From NCBI RefSeq assembly GCF_018403185.1, contig NZ_BOSE01000004.1, positions 1 to 64,000 of the forward strand: a stretch of DNA of 64,000 bases. The letters are read 5' to 3'. Below are positions 15,522 through 26,100 of this stretch, piece by piece. Every line of letters begins with the position of its first letter. The stretch's first letter is position 1. Source of the stretch: Paenibacillus montaniterrae. GTDB lineage: Bacteria > Bacillota > Bacilli > Paenibacillales > Paenibacillaceae. The notes beneath the pieces were generated by a model. It saw only the letters and a list, made by a program, of their open reading frames with translations, was not told the DNA's origin and searched no databases. The position numbers were made by a program, and so were the translations under genes.

Positions 15522-16808
15522 CTATTTCGTCCAAACGATTTTGCCGTTTACGATAGTCGCTGTTGGCCAGCCCTTCAATTCCCAGCCGCCAAACGGCATG
15601 TTGGTGCTTTTCGATAAAAATGTGCTCGGGTCTACCTTCGCTGTTTCCTGCAAATCAACGACTGTCAGGTCAGCCGGCTTGCCGACCTCCAGGCTTCCTT
15701 GCTGCAGGCCGAATACTCTTGCCGGATCAGTTGTCATACGCTTAAGCAAAAAGCCTAGCGTCCAGCGTCCTGTCTCAACAAATTTCGTATAGAGCAGCGG
15801 GAAAGCTGTTTCCAGTCCAACGATGCCGAACGGCGCCAGATCAACGCCCTTTGCTTTTTCCTCAGCGCTATGCGGCGCATGATCTGTTACGATCATGTCG
15901 ATTGTGCCGTCCTCCAGCGCCTCGATCACTGCTTCTACATCACGCGGTGTGCGCAATGGCGGATTCATTTTCCAATTCGCGTCATCAAGTCCCGGAATGT
16001 CCTCATCCGATAAAATCAAGTGATGCGGACATACCTCTGCGGTGACCTTGACCCCAACCTGCTTCGCCAGGCGGATCAAGCGAACCGATTGCTCCGTGCT
16101 GACATGGCAGACATGATAATGCACGCCAGTTGCTTCAGCCAGCAGCACATCGCGCCCGACATGAATCGCTTCGGATTCGTTCGGAATGCCTTTAATGCCA
16201 TGCTTGCGCGAAAACGCTCCTTCTGAAGCCCACGCGCCTTTTACTAGCGAGTCATCCTCGCAATGTGCGATTACCGGCATATCCAGCGATTTAGCGAGCG
16301 CCATGGCATCCTTCATCATTTGCGCGTTTTGTACGCCTACGCCGTCATCGGTAAAGCCGATCGCTCCCGCTTCCTTCAAGGCTGCAAAATCAGTCAGCTC
16401 GCGGCCCAGCTCATTTTTCGTAATCGCTGCATAAGGCAGCACCTTGACCAGCTCTGCCTCGTTAGCTTTGTCGATTATATATTTGACTGTTTCAGGAGTG
16501 TCCGTCACAGGGCGGGTATTGGGCATACAAGCAATTGTCGTAAAGCCGCCTTTCGCAGCAGCGCGAGAACCTGTTACAATATCTTCCTTATGGGTAAAGC
16601 CCGGATCGCGCAAATGCACATGCATATCGATAAAGCCCGCCGATACTAGCTTGCCAGCCGCATCAACAACCTCGCAGCCTTCTGCAGCTACCTGCTCGCT
16701 GCCATCCACAATCGCTGCAATAACGCCATCCTTTACTTGAATATGCTTGCTTTCCAATTGAGCGCTTGCCTCATTCCATACCTGGCCGTTCAAGATCCAT
16801 AAAGACAT
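15522..16808 (-). CDS. pyrC: Dihydroorotase
   Basis: Closes carbamoyl-aspartate to dihydroorotate; a zinc amidohydrolase of the class found in Gram-positives (428 residues). Metal ligands are visible in DMHVHLRDPG (about residues 59-68) and DHAPHS near 304-309, and further histidines in HCEDD and CHVST. It stands between pyrB and carA with short gaps (42 and 31 bases), in the usual Bacillus order. Confidence 0.97.
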   Translation of the reverse strand: MSLWILNGQVWNEASAQLESKHIQVKDGVIAAIVDGSEQVAAEGCEVVDAAGKLVSAGFIDMHVHLRDPGFTHKEDIVTGSRAAAKGGFTTIACMPNTRPVTDTPETVKYIIDKANEAELVKVLPYAAITKNELGRELTDFAALKEAGAIGFTDDGVGVQNAQMMKDAMALAKSLDMPVIAHCEDDSLVKGAWASEGAFSRKHGIKGIPNESEAIHVGRDVLLAEATGVHYHVCHVSTEQSVRLIRLAKQVGVKVTAEVCPHHLILSDEDIPGLDDANWKMNPPLRTPRDVEAVIEALEDGTIDMIVTDHAPHSAEEKAKGVDLAPFGIVGLETAFPLLYTKFVETGRWTLGFLLKRMTTDPARVFGLQQGSLEVGKPADLTVVDLQETAKVDPSTFLSKSTNMPFGGWELKGWPTATIVNGKIVWTK

Positions 16809-16850
16809 AATTGATATCCTCCTAAAACTTTTTAATCATACTTTGTAGCA

Positions 16851-17750
16851 TTAGCTTAGCGCACGTTCTACAACCGCCATGCGAATTGGCACACCGTTAG
16901 CCATTTGCGGGAAAATTTTGCTGTTTGGAGCTTCAACCAGCTCGCTGTCAATTTCAACATTGCGATTGACTGGCGCTGGATGCATGATGATCGCATGCTC
17001 CTGCATTTGCTGCGCGCGCTCTACCGTCAAGCCGTAGCTGGCGCGATAGCTTTCTGCTGATTTCAGCATGCCTGTTGCGTGGCGCTCAAGCTGTACACGC
17101 AGCATCATCACCACATCGGCTTGTATCGCTTCCTCCATCGATACATAAGGAGCATTAAGCTCTGCTGCTCTCATATTGTCCGGCGCACAGAATACGACGC
17201 TTGCGCCAAATTTGCGCAGTGCGTATAAATTGCTGCGGGCAACTCGACTGTGCAATATATCTCCGATAATGGCAACCTTCAAGCCCTGCACTGTGCCAAA
17301 ATGCTTTTGCATCGTATATAGATCAAGCAAAGCCTGTGTTGGATGCTCGTTATTGCCGTCGCCTGCGTTAATGAGCGGCACTTGAATTTTTTCAGCGATT
17401 TCTGCGAGCATGCCTACCGGCTTCAAGCGGATAACACCAGCGTCAATCCCCATTGATTCAAGTGTGCGCACCGTATCATAAATGGATTCACCTTTTTCAA
17501 CGCTGGACGCTGCTGCTGAAAAATTGATGACTTCTGCACCCAATCTTTTCTCGGCAACCTCGAACGAGGTTCTAGTCCGCGTGCTATTCTCAAAGAACAT
17601 ATTGGCAACAAACTTACCGTTCAGCAGATTATGGGTTTTGCTCGGGTGCTGCTCCCAATAAGCGGCTCTGTCCAGTATCGATTGAATTTCCTGCTGACTT
17701 AACTCCTTCAAACCAAGCAAGCTTCTTGTTTGAATCGTTGCAATGCTCAT
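16851..17750 (-). CDS. pyrB: Aspartate carbamoyltransferase, catalytic chain
   Basis: Joins carbamoyl phosphate and aspartate, the first committed step. The carbamoyl-phosphate motif FFENSTRTRTSFE (about residues 53-65) and the HPTQALLDLYT segment are present. At 299 residues it is the catalytic chain only; no pyrI regulatory chain is nearby, as expected in Firmicutes, where control is by PyrR. A GGAGG stands before the ATG at 17750. Confidence 0.97.
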   Translation of the reverse strand: MSIATIQTRSLLGLKELSQQEIQSILDRAAYWEQHPSKTHNLLNGKFVANMFFENSTRTRTSFEVAEKRLGAEVINFSAAASSVEKGESIYDTVRTLESMGIDAGVIRLKPVGMLAEIAEKIQVPLINAGDGNNEHPTQALLDLYTMQKHFGTVQGLKVAIIGDILHSRVARSNLYALRKFGASVVFCAPDNMRAAELNAPYVSMEEAIQADVVMMLRVQLERHATGMLKSAESYRASYGLTVERAQQMQEHAIIMHPAPVNRNVEIDSELVEAPNSKIFPQMANGVPIRMAVVERALS

Positions 17751-17837
17751 ATCGTTGCCTCCTAAAACGTTTCGTTAGTACTTTGAAAATGCAGCTTAGT
17801 CGAAAGTTGTTGCGCAGCTTCCTTGAAGCTGTTCGGC

Positions 17838-18404
<567 letters not shown>

Positions 18405-18433
18405 TCAGCTTGCTGCATTTTATTTCGGTAACG

Positions 18434-18585
18434 AAAAAACTCCTTGCGAAGTTCGCAAGGAGTTATGACAATCAAGACAGGAAAGACAGGAGCAGACACC
18501 CACCAGCTTACAGCTTGGCGAGATTCAGCCCAGACAGCTCTTTCTTATCCAATTATTCACGTTACCTTGCCAGCCTCACGGGACT
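18434..18585 (-). promoter_or_regulatory. PyrR-controlled attenuator ahead of pyrR
   Basis: The PyrR-binding loop AGTCCCGTGAGGCT (18572-18585, minus strand) fits the published consensus ARUCCNGNGAGGYU at every position. About 110 bases further down follows the terminator AACTCCTTGCGAA-CTTCGCAAGGAGTT with a T run (18434-18464), just ahead of the pyrR RBS. With UMP bound, PyrR would hold the loop and allow termination. No second PyrR loop is seen in the pyrR-pyrB gap, so one attenuator governs the operon. Confidence 0.92.
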
Positions 18586-18613
18586 GATTTAAAGGTACTT
18601 CTGTATCGAAAAG

Positions 18614-18642
18614 ATTATCCCATGTTCGACACCAAATGTCAA
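18614..18642 (-). promoter_or_regulatory. Sigma-A promoter of the pyr operon
   Basis: A perfect -35 TTGACA (18637-18642) and a -10 GATAAT (18614-18619) with a 17-base spacer, on the minus strand, about 30 bases before the PyrR-binding loop. Confidence 0.88.
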
Positions 18643-18667
18643 CTGTTCTTTGTCTATTTTTGCACAT

Positions 18668-18720
18668 AAAAAGGAATGCTCAAAACGTCAGTGGAAGCTG
18701 ACAATTTGAACATTCCTTTA
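18668..18720 (-). terminator. Terminator after dapL
   Basis: A long stem, AAAGGAATG-TTCAAA ... TTTGAGCATTCCTTT with an inner GTCAG/CTGAC stem, starts 14 bases after the dapL stop and ends in T residues. It isolates dapL from the pyr promoter. Confidence 0.85.
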
Positions 18721-18733
18721 TGATGCTGCTGGC

Positions 18734-19969
18734 TTAAATGCTCAGCTTTTTAATACGCTCAATCGCACGCTCGGTATTTTCGCGGCTGCCGAATGCTGTT
18801 AAACGGAAGTAGCCTTCTCCACATTGACCGAAGCCAACGCCAGGCGTGCCGACAATATTCGCTTCGCTTAGCAGATGATCAAAGAAGCTCCAGGAATTGA
18901 ACCCTTCCGGTGTTTTCAGCCAAATATATGGAGCATTCACTCCGCCAAATACAGTCAGTCCAATTTCGCGCAGTCCGTCGCGAATCATAGCTGCATTCGT
19001 CATATAATACTGAACCAGCTCTTGAATTTGTGCTCTTCCCTCAGGTGAATAAATTGCTGCCGCACCTTTTTGTGTTACGTAGGAAACACCGTTGAACTTC
19101 GTTGTATGACGGCGATTCCACAGCTCGTTAATGCTTACCTGGTTGCCATTCGCATCCTTGCCCTTAAGCTCCTTTGGCACAACTGTATACGCACAGCGGA
19201 TTCCAGTAAAGCCAGCTGTTTTGGAGAAGCTGCGGAACTCAATTGCAACTTGACGCGCACCTTCTATTTCATAAATGCTATGCGGCACATTTTCTTCAGT
19301 AATGAATGCCTCATAGGCAGAGTCAAACAAAATAATACAGTCATTTTCAATTGCATAGTCAACCCATACCTTCAGCTCGTCCTTCGTAAGCGTCATGCCT
19401 GTAGGATTGTTGGGATAGCAAAGATAAATCAAGTCGACCTTTTCTGTCGGCAGGCTAGGCTTGAATTGATTTTCTGCCGAGCAATCAAGATAAACAATCT
19501 TTTCATAGCGGCCAAGCTCGCTATTAAAGCTTCCTGCACGACCAGCCATTACATTTGTATCTACATATACCGGATATACAGGATCCTGCACTGCTACCAC
19601 ACTGCTTGTGCTGAAAATCTCCTGGATATTGCCGACATCGCATTTGGAGCCGTCGCTAACGAATACTTCATCATTGCCAAGCTCGATGCCGCGCGTGCGG
19701 TAATCACCTGCAATAATTGCATCAGTTAAAAATGTATAGCCTTGCTCTGGCCCATAGCCTTTGAACGTGCCGACATTAACCATTTCATCCACTGCTTTAT
19801 GCATTGCCTCGATGACTGCTGGCGGCAAGCCGCGAGTCACGTCGCCGATTCCCAGGCTAATTACATCTGCATTTGGATTTTGTTCCATATATTTTGTTCT
19901 GCGTTTTGCGATCTCAGAAAATAAATAGCTGCCCTGCAGCTCAAGAAAATGCTGGTTCACTGCTGTCAT
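18734..19969 (-). CDS. dapL: LL-diaminopimelate aminotransferase
   Basis: A fold-type I PLP enzyme (411 residues) that converts tetrahydrodipicolinate to LL-diaminopimelate in one step, for lysine and peptidoglycan. Recognised from the start ([16 protein letters not shown]), the [14 protein letters not shown] segment and the PLP-lysine site [10 protein letters not shown] (about residues 247-256), which set DapL apart from ordinary aspartate aminotransferases. It is monocistronic, with its own terminator. The RBS is weak (AAGGA, 11 bases). DapL replaces the succinylase/acetylase branch; whether the other branch also exists is not visible here. Confidence 0.93.
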   Translation of the reverse strand: MTAVNQHFLELQGSYLFSEIAKRRTKYMEQNPNADVISLGIGDVTRGLPPAVIEAMHKAVDEMVNVGTFKGYGPEQGYTFLTDAIIAGDYRTRGIELGNDEVFVSDGSKCDVGNIQEIFSTSSVVAVQDPVYPVYVDTNVMAGRAGSFNSELGRYEKIVYLDCSAENQFKPSLPTEKVDLIYLCYPNNPTGMTLTKDELKVWVDYAIENDCIILFDSAYEAFITEENVPHSIYEIEGARQVAIEFRSFSKTAGFTGIRCAYTVVPKELKGKDANGNQVSINELWNRRHTTKFNGVSYVTQKGAAAIYSPEGRAQIQELVQYYMTNAAMIRDGLREIGLTVFGGVNAPYIWLKTPEGFNSWSFFDHLLSEANIVGTPGVGFGQCGEGYFRLTAFGSRENTERAIERIKKLSI

Positions 19970-20084
19970 AATTTCACCAATCCTTTTCGCGACAATTTAA
20001 TATCTATTAGAATAACGCACTGGGCAGCAAAACATAATGCAGTAACTAATCAAATCTTTGTACATATCTGCAAACATAAAAAAA

Positions 20085-20274
20085 GTCTGCGCCCTAGGGC
20101 GTGTATGCAAACCCGCTTAGGGGCATCTTACACCGCCTTTTCGCCCCCTGCTGCGTTGCCTTTCCTTAACGTACACCCGGTACGCCTTCGAAAAAGCGCC
20201 TTGCATGGAACGAAAATTCGGCATAATCTGCTCCCTTCTGAGTTTGCATACACGCCCTAGCGGGTACGCAGACT
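20085..20274. repeat. 190-bp inverted-repeat intergenic element
   Basis: Two outer arms AGTCTGCG/CGCAGACT (20085-20092, 20267-20274) and inner arms of 17 bp, AGGGCGTGTATGCAAAC (20097-20113) and its exact complement (20242-20258), enclose about 130 bases. The right arm runs into the last codons and stop of the rluD-like gene, so the element supplies the end of that reading frame. It may end transcription of that gene. A half-copy with the same core CGTGTATG-AAACCCGC is at 58299. It has no coding capacity of its own. Confidence 0.75.
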
Positions 20275-21222
20275 GTGTAAAACATTTTCAAAATCTTCGG
20301 GCAGCGGCACTTCAAACTGCAGCCGCTCGCCTGAACGTGGATGTGTAAAGCCAAGCACCCCAGCATGCAGCGCCTGTCCGTTTAAGGCTACTGTTTTGTT
20401 GCGACCGTAGACAGGGTCTCCTGCCAACGGATAGCCGATATATTTCATATGGACGCGAATTTGATGCGTTCGACCTGTCTCCAGCTGCAGCTCCACCAGC
20501 GTAAAATCATCGCCGATTCGCTCGAGCACTTTGAAATGAGTGATCGCTTGCTTGGCATTATGATCGGTTACGGTAAACAGCTTGCGATCATTCGGGTCAC
20601 GACCGATCGGAGCATCAATCGTCCCTTCATCATGCGGGATATTGCCGTGAACTAGCGCTATATAGCGTCTCGTCACGGAATGCTCTTTAAGCTGCTCGGC
20701 AAGCGAGATATGAGCGAGATCGTTTTTTGCGACCATTAGCAGGCCGGTCGTATCACGGTCGATGCGATGAACGATACCGGGGCGGAGCACGCCGTTAATT
20801 CCGGATAGATCCTGGCAATGGTGCATTAACGCATTAACTAAAGTGCCTGAGGAATGCCCTGGCGCCGGATGAACGACCATGCCGCGCGGCTTATTGACTA
20901 CGATCACATCGCTGTCTTCATAAATGACATGAAGTGGAATCGGCTCGGCTGCTATTTCAAGCTCCTCGGCTTCAGGGATGCTGATGGCAACAACATCACC
21001 AGCCGCCAGCTTGTAGTTGCTTTTAACTGTCTGATTATTGACGAGCACATGCCCATCTTTAATCCACTGCTGAACCTGCGTACGCGAAATTGCCGCGTCC
21101 TGCAGCTCATCAGGGATAAATTTGTCGATGCGCAAGCCTTGATGCTCTTCCTTTGCCTCGATAGCTATTACATCTTCTTCAACCGTTACCTCTTCTTCAT
21201 ATTGCTGTTGATCATTCTTCAT
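20257..21222 (-). CDS. RluA-family pseudouridine synthase (YlyB/RluD-like)
   Basis: Converts uridines of rRNA to pseudouridine. An S4 RNA-binding domain (about residues 28-90) is followed by the catalytic domain with the active Asp in HRIDRDTTGLL (about 150-160). N-terminal 20 residues are acidic. It overlaps lspA by 11 bases, the lspA-ylyB arrangement of Bacillus. The last five residues and the TAG are inside the inverted-repeat element, so the natural C-terminus may have been changed by its insertion. Exact rRNA target cannot be fixed from sequence. Confidence 0.93.
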   Translation of the reverse strand: MKNDQQQYEEEVTVEEDVIAIEAKEEHQGLRIDKFIPDELQDAAISRTQVQQWIKDGHVLVNNQTVKSNYKLAAGDVVAISIPEAEELEIAAEPIPLHVIYEDSDVIVVNKPRGMVVHPAPGHSSGTLVNALMHHCQDLSGINGVLRPGIVHRIDRDTTGLLMVAKNDLAHISLAEQLKEHSVTRRYIALVHGNIPHDEGTIDAPIGRDPNDRKLFTVTDHNAKQAITHFKVLERIGDDFTLVELQLETGRTHQIRVHMKYIGYPLAGDPVYGRNKTVALNGQALHAGVLGFTHPRSGERLQFEVPLPEDFENVLHSLRTR

Positions 21223-21712
21223 GCTTTACTGTAACCTGACCTTTCTTTTCCCGCCTAACTTCAAGCAATGTATCAAGTAATATTAGCCCTACGCCGATGA
21301 CAATTGCGGAATCCGCGATATTGAAAATCGGAAACGTATAGCTGCCAAAATTGAACTTGAAAAAATCGACGACTTCGCCAAAGCGCACACGATCAATAAA
21401 ATTGCCGAGTGCTCCGCCCAGTACAAGCGCCAAGCCGACGAGCAAGGTTTTTGAGCCTTTTTCCCTCATAATATGCGCATACCATAAAATACCGACGAGA
21501 ATGACAATTGTGATGATAATAAAAAATACACGCTGCTCCTGTAAGATGCCAAAGGCTGCACCACGGTTGCGATGCGATGTAATGAGAAAGAAATCGCCAA
21601 TAACGCTAAATTGTTCATTAATTTTCATGTTGTTTACGATCCATCGCTTCGTTATGTAATCAAGAACAAAGGCTGCGATGGCAATTAGAAAAAAAACAAT
21701 TCTCATAATCAT
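21212..21712 (-). CDS. lspA: Prolipoprotein signal peptidase
   Basis: Cuts lipoprotein signal peptides after lipidation, in the membrane (aspartic protease, target of globomycin). Four membrane segments and the catalytic aspartates in GNFIDR (about residue 101) and FNIADSA (about 128) are visible. The start is ATG 21712, 7 bases after AGGAG, giving 166 residues, the family length; earlier in-frame ATGs lack an RBS. It overlaps the pseudouridine synthase gene. Confidence 0.96.
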   Translation of the reverse strand: MIMRIVFFLIAIAAFVLDYITKRWIVNNMKINEQFSVIGDFFLITSHRNRGAAFGILQEQRVFFIIITIVILVGILWYAHIMREKGSKTLLVGLALVLGGALGNFIDRVRFGEVVDFFKFNFGSYTFPIFNIADSAIVIGVGLILLDTLLEVRREKKGQVTVKHEE

Positions 21713-21959
21713 GGTTTCACTCCTAAAACTTTTCATGGTAAGTGCGACGTTATACTTCTTCGTACATGAAAAGTACAGCTGAAGCATAGGCTGCAGCCCG
21801 ACCAAGCAAGCTGCACAATTTTTAGTGTAGCACATCAAGCATTCATATTCTAGCTTTACTGCCTGCAAAGACCAGCTTAACCAAGCTTTTCTCTACTATA
21901 AACCCGCATTCTGACACACAATAACTTGCACGCATTTATGAACTGAGGTGATCTAACGT

Positions 21960-22655
21960 ATGCAATCTCATTTAAATACAGAGCAGCTTCAGCATTTTAA
22001 AATGAAGCTGCAAAAGGAACGAGCGCAAGTAATCGAGCAGCTCGAGCATAATTCCGATACGAAGCAAATGAGCGGCGACCTCAATTTGTCCTCCGAGCTG
22101 GCGAAAATCGACAACCATTTCGCAGATCAGGCGACTGAAATGTATGAGCAGGAAAAGGATATCGCCTTTTATCGTGCACAGCAGCGGAAGCTTTCGCGTC
22201 TAGATGATGCGATCCAGCGCATAGAGGATGGCGTTTATGGCGTTTGCAACGTGTGCAATCAGCCCATCCCACTAGAGCGGCTGGAAGCCATTCCGGAAGC
22301 AGCAACCTGCAAGCAGCATGCCCCACATATCGAAGCGAGTGAAGCCTCATACGAATATGTACCAATTGCAATGGAGCAATTAAATATGGATGACCGCGAA
22401 AGCAATGGCTTTGACGGTGAAGATGCCGTGCAATCTGTGCTGCAGTATGGCAACTCATCCTATGATGAAGCGATTTCGATGCTGGACACCGAGTTTGCCG
22501 AGGAGCTTGTCGATGAAATGGAAGGATTTTGCGAGCCTATGGAAAGCTTTATCGCTACAGATATTACTGGCAATCATGTATATATAGTAAGAAATAATGC
22601 CTACCAGCGCTATCTTAACAATAACGAAGGTGATCAGGAGCTTGAGCATCTTTAG
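21960..22655 (+). CDS. TraR/DksA-type zinc finger protein (YteA-like)
   Basis: A 231-residue protein whose N-terminal coiled coil (about 8-85) leads to a DksA-type zinc finger, CNVC ... CKQH, at about residues 97-121; the fourth ligand would be His. It matches the YteA family of Bacillus/Paenibacillus. DksA proteins bind RNA polymerase in the secondary channel; the Bacillus branch is linked to general stress or sporulation, and its exact role is unclear. The C-terminal 100 residues are acidic. RBS GAGGTG is 9 bases before ATG 21960. It is one of few rightward genes and is convergent with the DUF5665 gene. Confidence 0.85.
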   Translation: MQSHLNTEQLQHFKMKLQKERAQVIEQLEHNSDTKQMSGDLNLSSELAKIDNHFADQATEMYEQEKDIAFYRAQQRKLSRLDDAIQRIEDGVYGVCNVCNQPIPLERLEAIPEAATCKQHAPHIEASEASYEYVPIAMEQLNMDDRESNGFDGEDAVQSVLQYGNSSYDEAISMLDTEFAEELVDEMEGFCEPMESFIATDITGNHVYIVRNNAYQRYLNNNEGDQELEHL

Positions 22656-22713
22656 CATTTAGCGTCTTAGCTTTAGCTTCTTTCGCATTTGCTTATCGCT
22701 GCTGCAAGCTTGT

Positions 22714-23040
22714 TTAACGATCCACATCCAATTGATTTTGTACAATACGTACGATATCAGCAATATAATCTCCAATAATCGGCAGGTTTAAAGCGCCGAG
22801 CATCTGTAAAAGATAAAGCACAAATGTTGCTAAAAACACCCATCCGATAGCTGTTCCCACCCCTCGCGCTACACCAGCCATTAAATTGCGCCAAAGCAGC
22901 TTCATCGGACGATTCATCAAATTAACATAGTCGGCAATTTGTGTACGTTCAAGGTCATTCGTTACTTTTATCAGTCTTTGCTCGATCGAGTCTAACGATT
23001 TCTTAAGCTGAGACAGCTCGTCATGATCCTGTACTGGCAC
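22714..23040 (-). CDS. DUF5665 small membrane protein
   Basis: A 108-residue protein: an N-terminal helical, charged part (coiled coil, about 5-35), a basic amphipathic stretch, a membrane segment with conserved glycines (about 55-85), and a short tail. It matches the DUF5665 family of Bacilli and Clostridia, of unknown function. It follows ileS behind a terminator hairpin. Confidence 0.75.
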   Translation of the reverse strand: MPVQDHDELSQLKKSLDSIEQRLIKVTNDLERTQIADYVNLMNRPMKLLWRNLMAGVARGVGTAIGWVFLATFVLYLLQMLGALNLPIIGDYIADIVRIVQNQLDVDR

Positions 23041-23066
23041 AAGTCGTCATCCTTTCTATAAAAGCT

Positions 23067-23102
23067 ACAAGCCCGCTTGCCACCCAGGCAAAGCGGGCTT
23101 GT
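23067..23102 (-). terminator. Terminator after ileS
   Basis: A 15-16 bp stem, ACAAGCCCGCTT... with its complement, and a short loop stands 12 bases after the ileS stop. A short T-rich stretch follows. It separates ileS from the DUF5665 gene; some readthrough is likely. Confidence 0.7.
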
Positions 23103-23114
23103 ATTAATATATCC

Positions 23115-26100
23115 TTATTTGCTAATGAAAATGCCCACAGACTTGTCGCCTAGCTGAACAATTTCCATATCCGCTCGCTGCTCAAATGCTACCGATTGCA
23201 GCAACAAATTCTCTTGAAGCAGCTCGTCAAATGCTTTCAACGCTGCCTGCAGCTGATCATCAGCATGCAGCACAAGATCGATCCGTTTTTCGATAGGCAA
23301 GTCAAGCTTTTTCCGTGTATCCTGTACAGCGCGGATTACCTCACGCACCCAGCCCTCCTGCTCAAGCTCTGGCGTAATATCCGTGTTCAAGGCAACCGTG
23401 ATGCCATTGCCTGATGCTGAAGCGAAGCCTGATTTCGCTTTTTTCTCGACAAGCATTTCGTCAAGCGCAACAACAAGCTGCTCGCCTTCTTCTGTCGTAA
23501 ATGTGTACTGACCTTGCTGTACAATCGCTCTTGTTTGCTCAGCGGACATTTCTTTGAACGCCTGCTGGATAGGTGCAACCTGCTTGCCGAATTTGCGGCC
23601 AGCCACCTTCAGATTCAGCTTCAACGTAAAGTCGACAAAGCCGCTATCCGAATTTTGCACAGTAATATGCTTCACATTGATTTCATCCTTAATGATATCC
23701 TCATAAGAAGCTAGCTCAAATTCCCGATCAAGCGAAACGATCAGCTCAGACAATGGCTGACGCGTTTTGATGCTTGTTTCATTGCGGACATTGCGAGCCA
23801 GCTCGACGATAACTTTGGCGCTTTCCATATCTCGCTCAAGCTCGGCATCAATCAAGCTTTCATTCGCTTTAGGGAAATCAGCAAGATGCACACTTTCGCC
23901 GCCGCCCAAATTATTGTACACATCCTCTGCAATTAGCGGCGTATACGGTGCAATTACTTTAGCCAGCGTAATCAACACATGATGCAGGGTTTGATAGGCG
24001 GCAATTTTATCTTCAGACAGCCCGCTTCCCCAGAAGCGATCGCGCGAGCGACGGATGTACCAGTTGCTCAGCTCATCAACAAACACTTCAATTGCTTTGG
24101 CAGGATTAAGGAAATCATTTGCATCCAGTCCTTTGGCCACTGTTGCAATTAAGCTGTTCAAGCGGCTAATAATCCAGCGATCCAGCTTGTTGCTTGATTG
24201 CTGCGGCGCATGCTGAGCATGCTCGTAGCCATCAATTGAGGCGTATAGCGCATAAAAGGCATGAGTATTGACAATTGTGTCAATGACCTTCGATTTGGCC
24301 TCTGCTACGATGCCTTTCGAGAAGCGTTTGCTGTTCCAAGGCGCACTGTCAGCCAGCAAAGCCCAGCGGAACGCGTCTGTGCCGTATTCATTAATGATCT
24401 CCCATGGATCGATGACATTGCCCTTTGACTTGGACATCTTTTGCCCGTTTTCATCAAGAATATGGCCCGTCGAAATGACCGCCTTGTACGGCGCTTTGCC
24501 ATTGAATAGCGTTGAAACCGCGAGCAAGCTGAAAAACCAGCCGCGTGTTTGGTCAATTCCTTCGCAAATGATATCAGCAGGATACTGTTCTGCGAACACT
24601 TCATTGTTTTCGAACGGATAATGCTGCTGTGCAAATGGCATTGAGCCGCTGTCGAACCATACGTCAATAACCTCAGGCGTACGGCGCATCACCGCTCCTT
24701 CAGCAAACGGGCTTTTAAGCAAAATATCATCGACATAAGGCTTATGAAGCTCAATATCCTCAGGCACAAAATCTACAGCGCGCTCTCGCAAATCCGCAAT
24801 GCTGCGTGGCGCATACTGCTTGCCTGTCGCTTCGCAGATCCAAACATTGAGCGGTGTTCCCCAATAGCGGTTGCGGCTAATGTTCCAATCAACCAGATCC
24901 TCAAGGAATTTACCAAAGCGCCCTTCGCGAATATGACCAGGATACCAGTCAACCTCGCTATTGTTTTTAATAAGCTGTTCCTTTACGGCTGTCGTTTCGA
25001 TGAACCAGCTTTCTGTTGCATAATAGAGCAGCGGCGATTTACAGCGCCAGCAGAATGGATAGCTGTGCTCATAGCGCTCTTTGGCAAACAGCAGCCCTTT
25101 TTCGCTAAGCATTTTCACGATGTCGACATCGCAATCCTTAACGAAACGGCCAGCCAAGTCTGTAACCTCATCAACGTAGCGTCCCGCATTGTTGACAACA
25201 GCCAGCATGCTGATTCCGTTTTGACGCGCTACGCGATAGTCGTCCTCACCATGGGCTGGCGCGATATGCACAATACCTGTACCGCTTGTATCACTAACAA
25301 AATCGCCAGCAATTACGATATGACCTTTTTCGATCGGCACATAGTTAAACGGTGCTGTATAGCTGCGCCCTGCAAGCTCGCTGCCTTTCAAGGAGCCAAG
25401 CACCTCGTAATTCTCTTTCATAACAGATTCGACGAGGTTTTCAGCAACGATATACACCTCACCGTCCTTGGCAACACGTACATAAGTCAGCTCCGGATTA
25501 ACAGCCAAAGCGACGTTGGCCGGCAGCGTCCAAGGTGTAGTCGTCCATGCCAAAATGTATTCGTCCGAGTCGACCAGCTTGAATTTGGCTGTCGCACTCA
25601 AGTCCTTTACATCCTCATAGCCTTGCGCTACCTCGTGCGAGCTCAAAGTCGTTTGACAGCAAGGACAATACGGGCTTACGCGATGTCCGCGGTATAGCAA
25701 GCCCTTTTCATGAATCGTCGCAAGAATATGCCAGACGCTCTCGATATAGCGATTATCGAGCGTAATATAAGGATTATCCATGTCGGTCCAATAGCCGATC
25801 GCTTCTGTCAGCTCGCGCCATTGCTTCTCATATTCAAATACGCTCGCTTTACATTGCTTGACGAATTTCTCAATGCCGTATGCTTCAATCTCCTGCTTGC
25901 CAGAAATACCAAGCTGCTTTTCTACGCCAAGCTCTACAGGCAATCCATGCGTATCCCAGCCTGCCTTGCGGATCACACGGTAGCCGCTCATCGTGCGGTA
26001 GCGGCCGATAAAGTCTTTAATAACGCGGCCCAGCACATGGCCGATATGCGGCTTGCCGTTCGCTGTCGGCGGCCCTTCGTAAAAGACGAAGTTTGGCTTG

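Noticed and set aside
17751..17837. Second pyr attenuator between pyrR and pyrB
   Set aside because: No PyrR-loop consensus and no terminator with T run; only a weak AGCTTC stem.
20166..20366. 66-codon frame over the inverted-repeat element and the rluD end
   Set aside because: It crosses the repeat and overlaps a real gene; no RBS.
24744..25697. Open frame of 317 codons opposite ileS
   Set aside because: Antisense to the strongly conserved IleRS gene, with no RBS or conserved motif.
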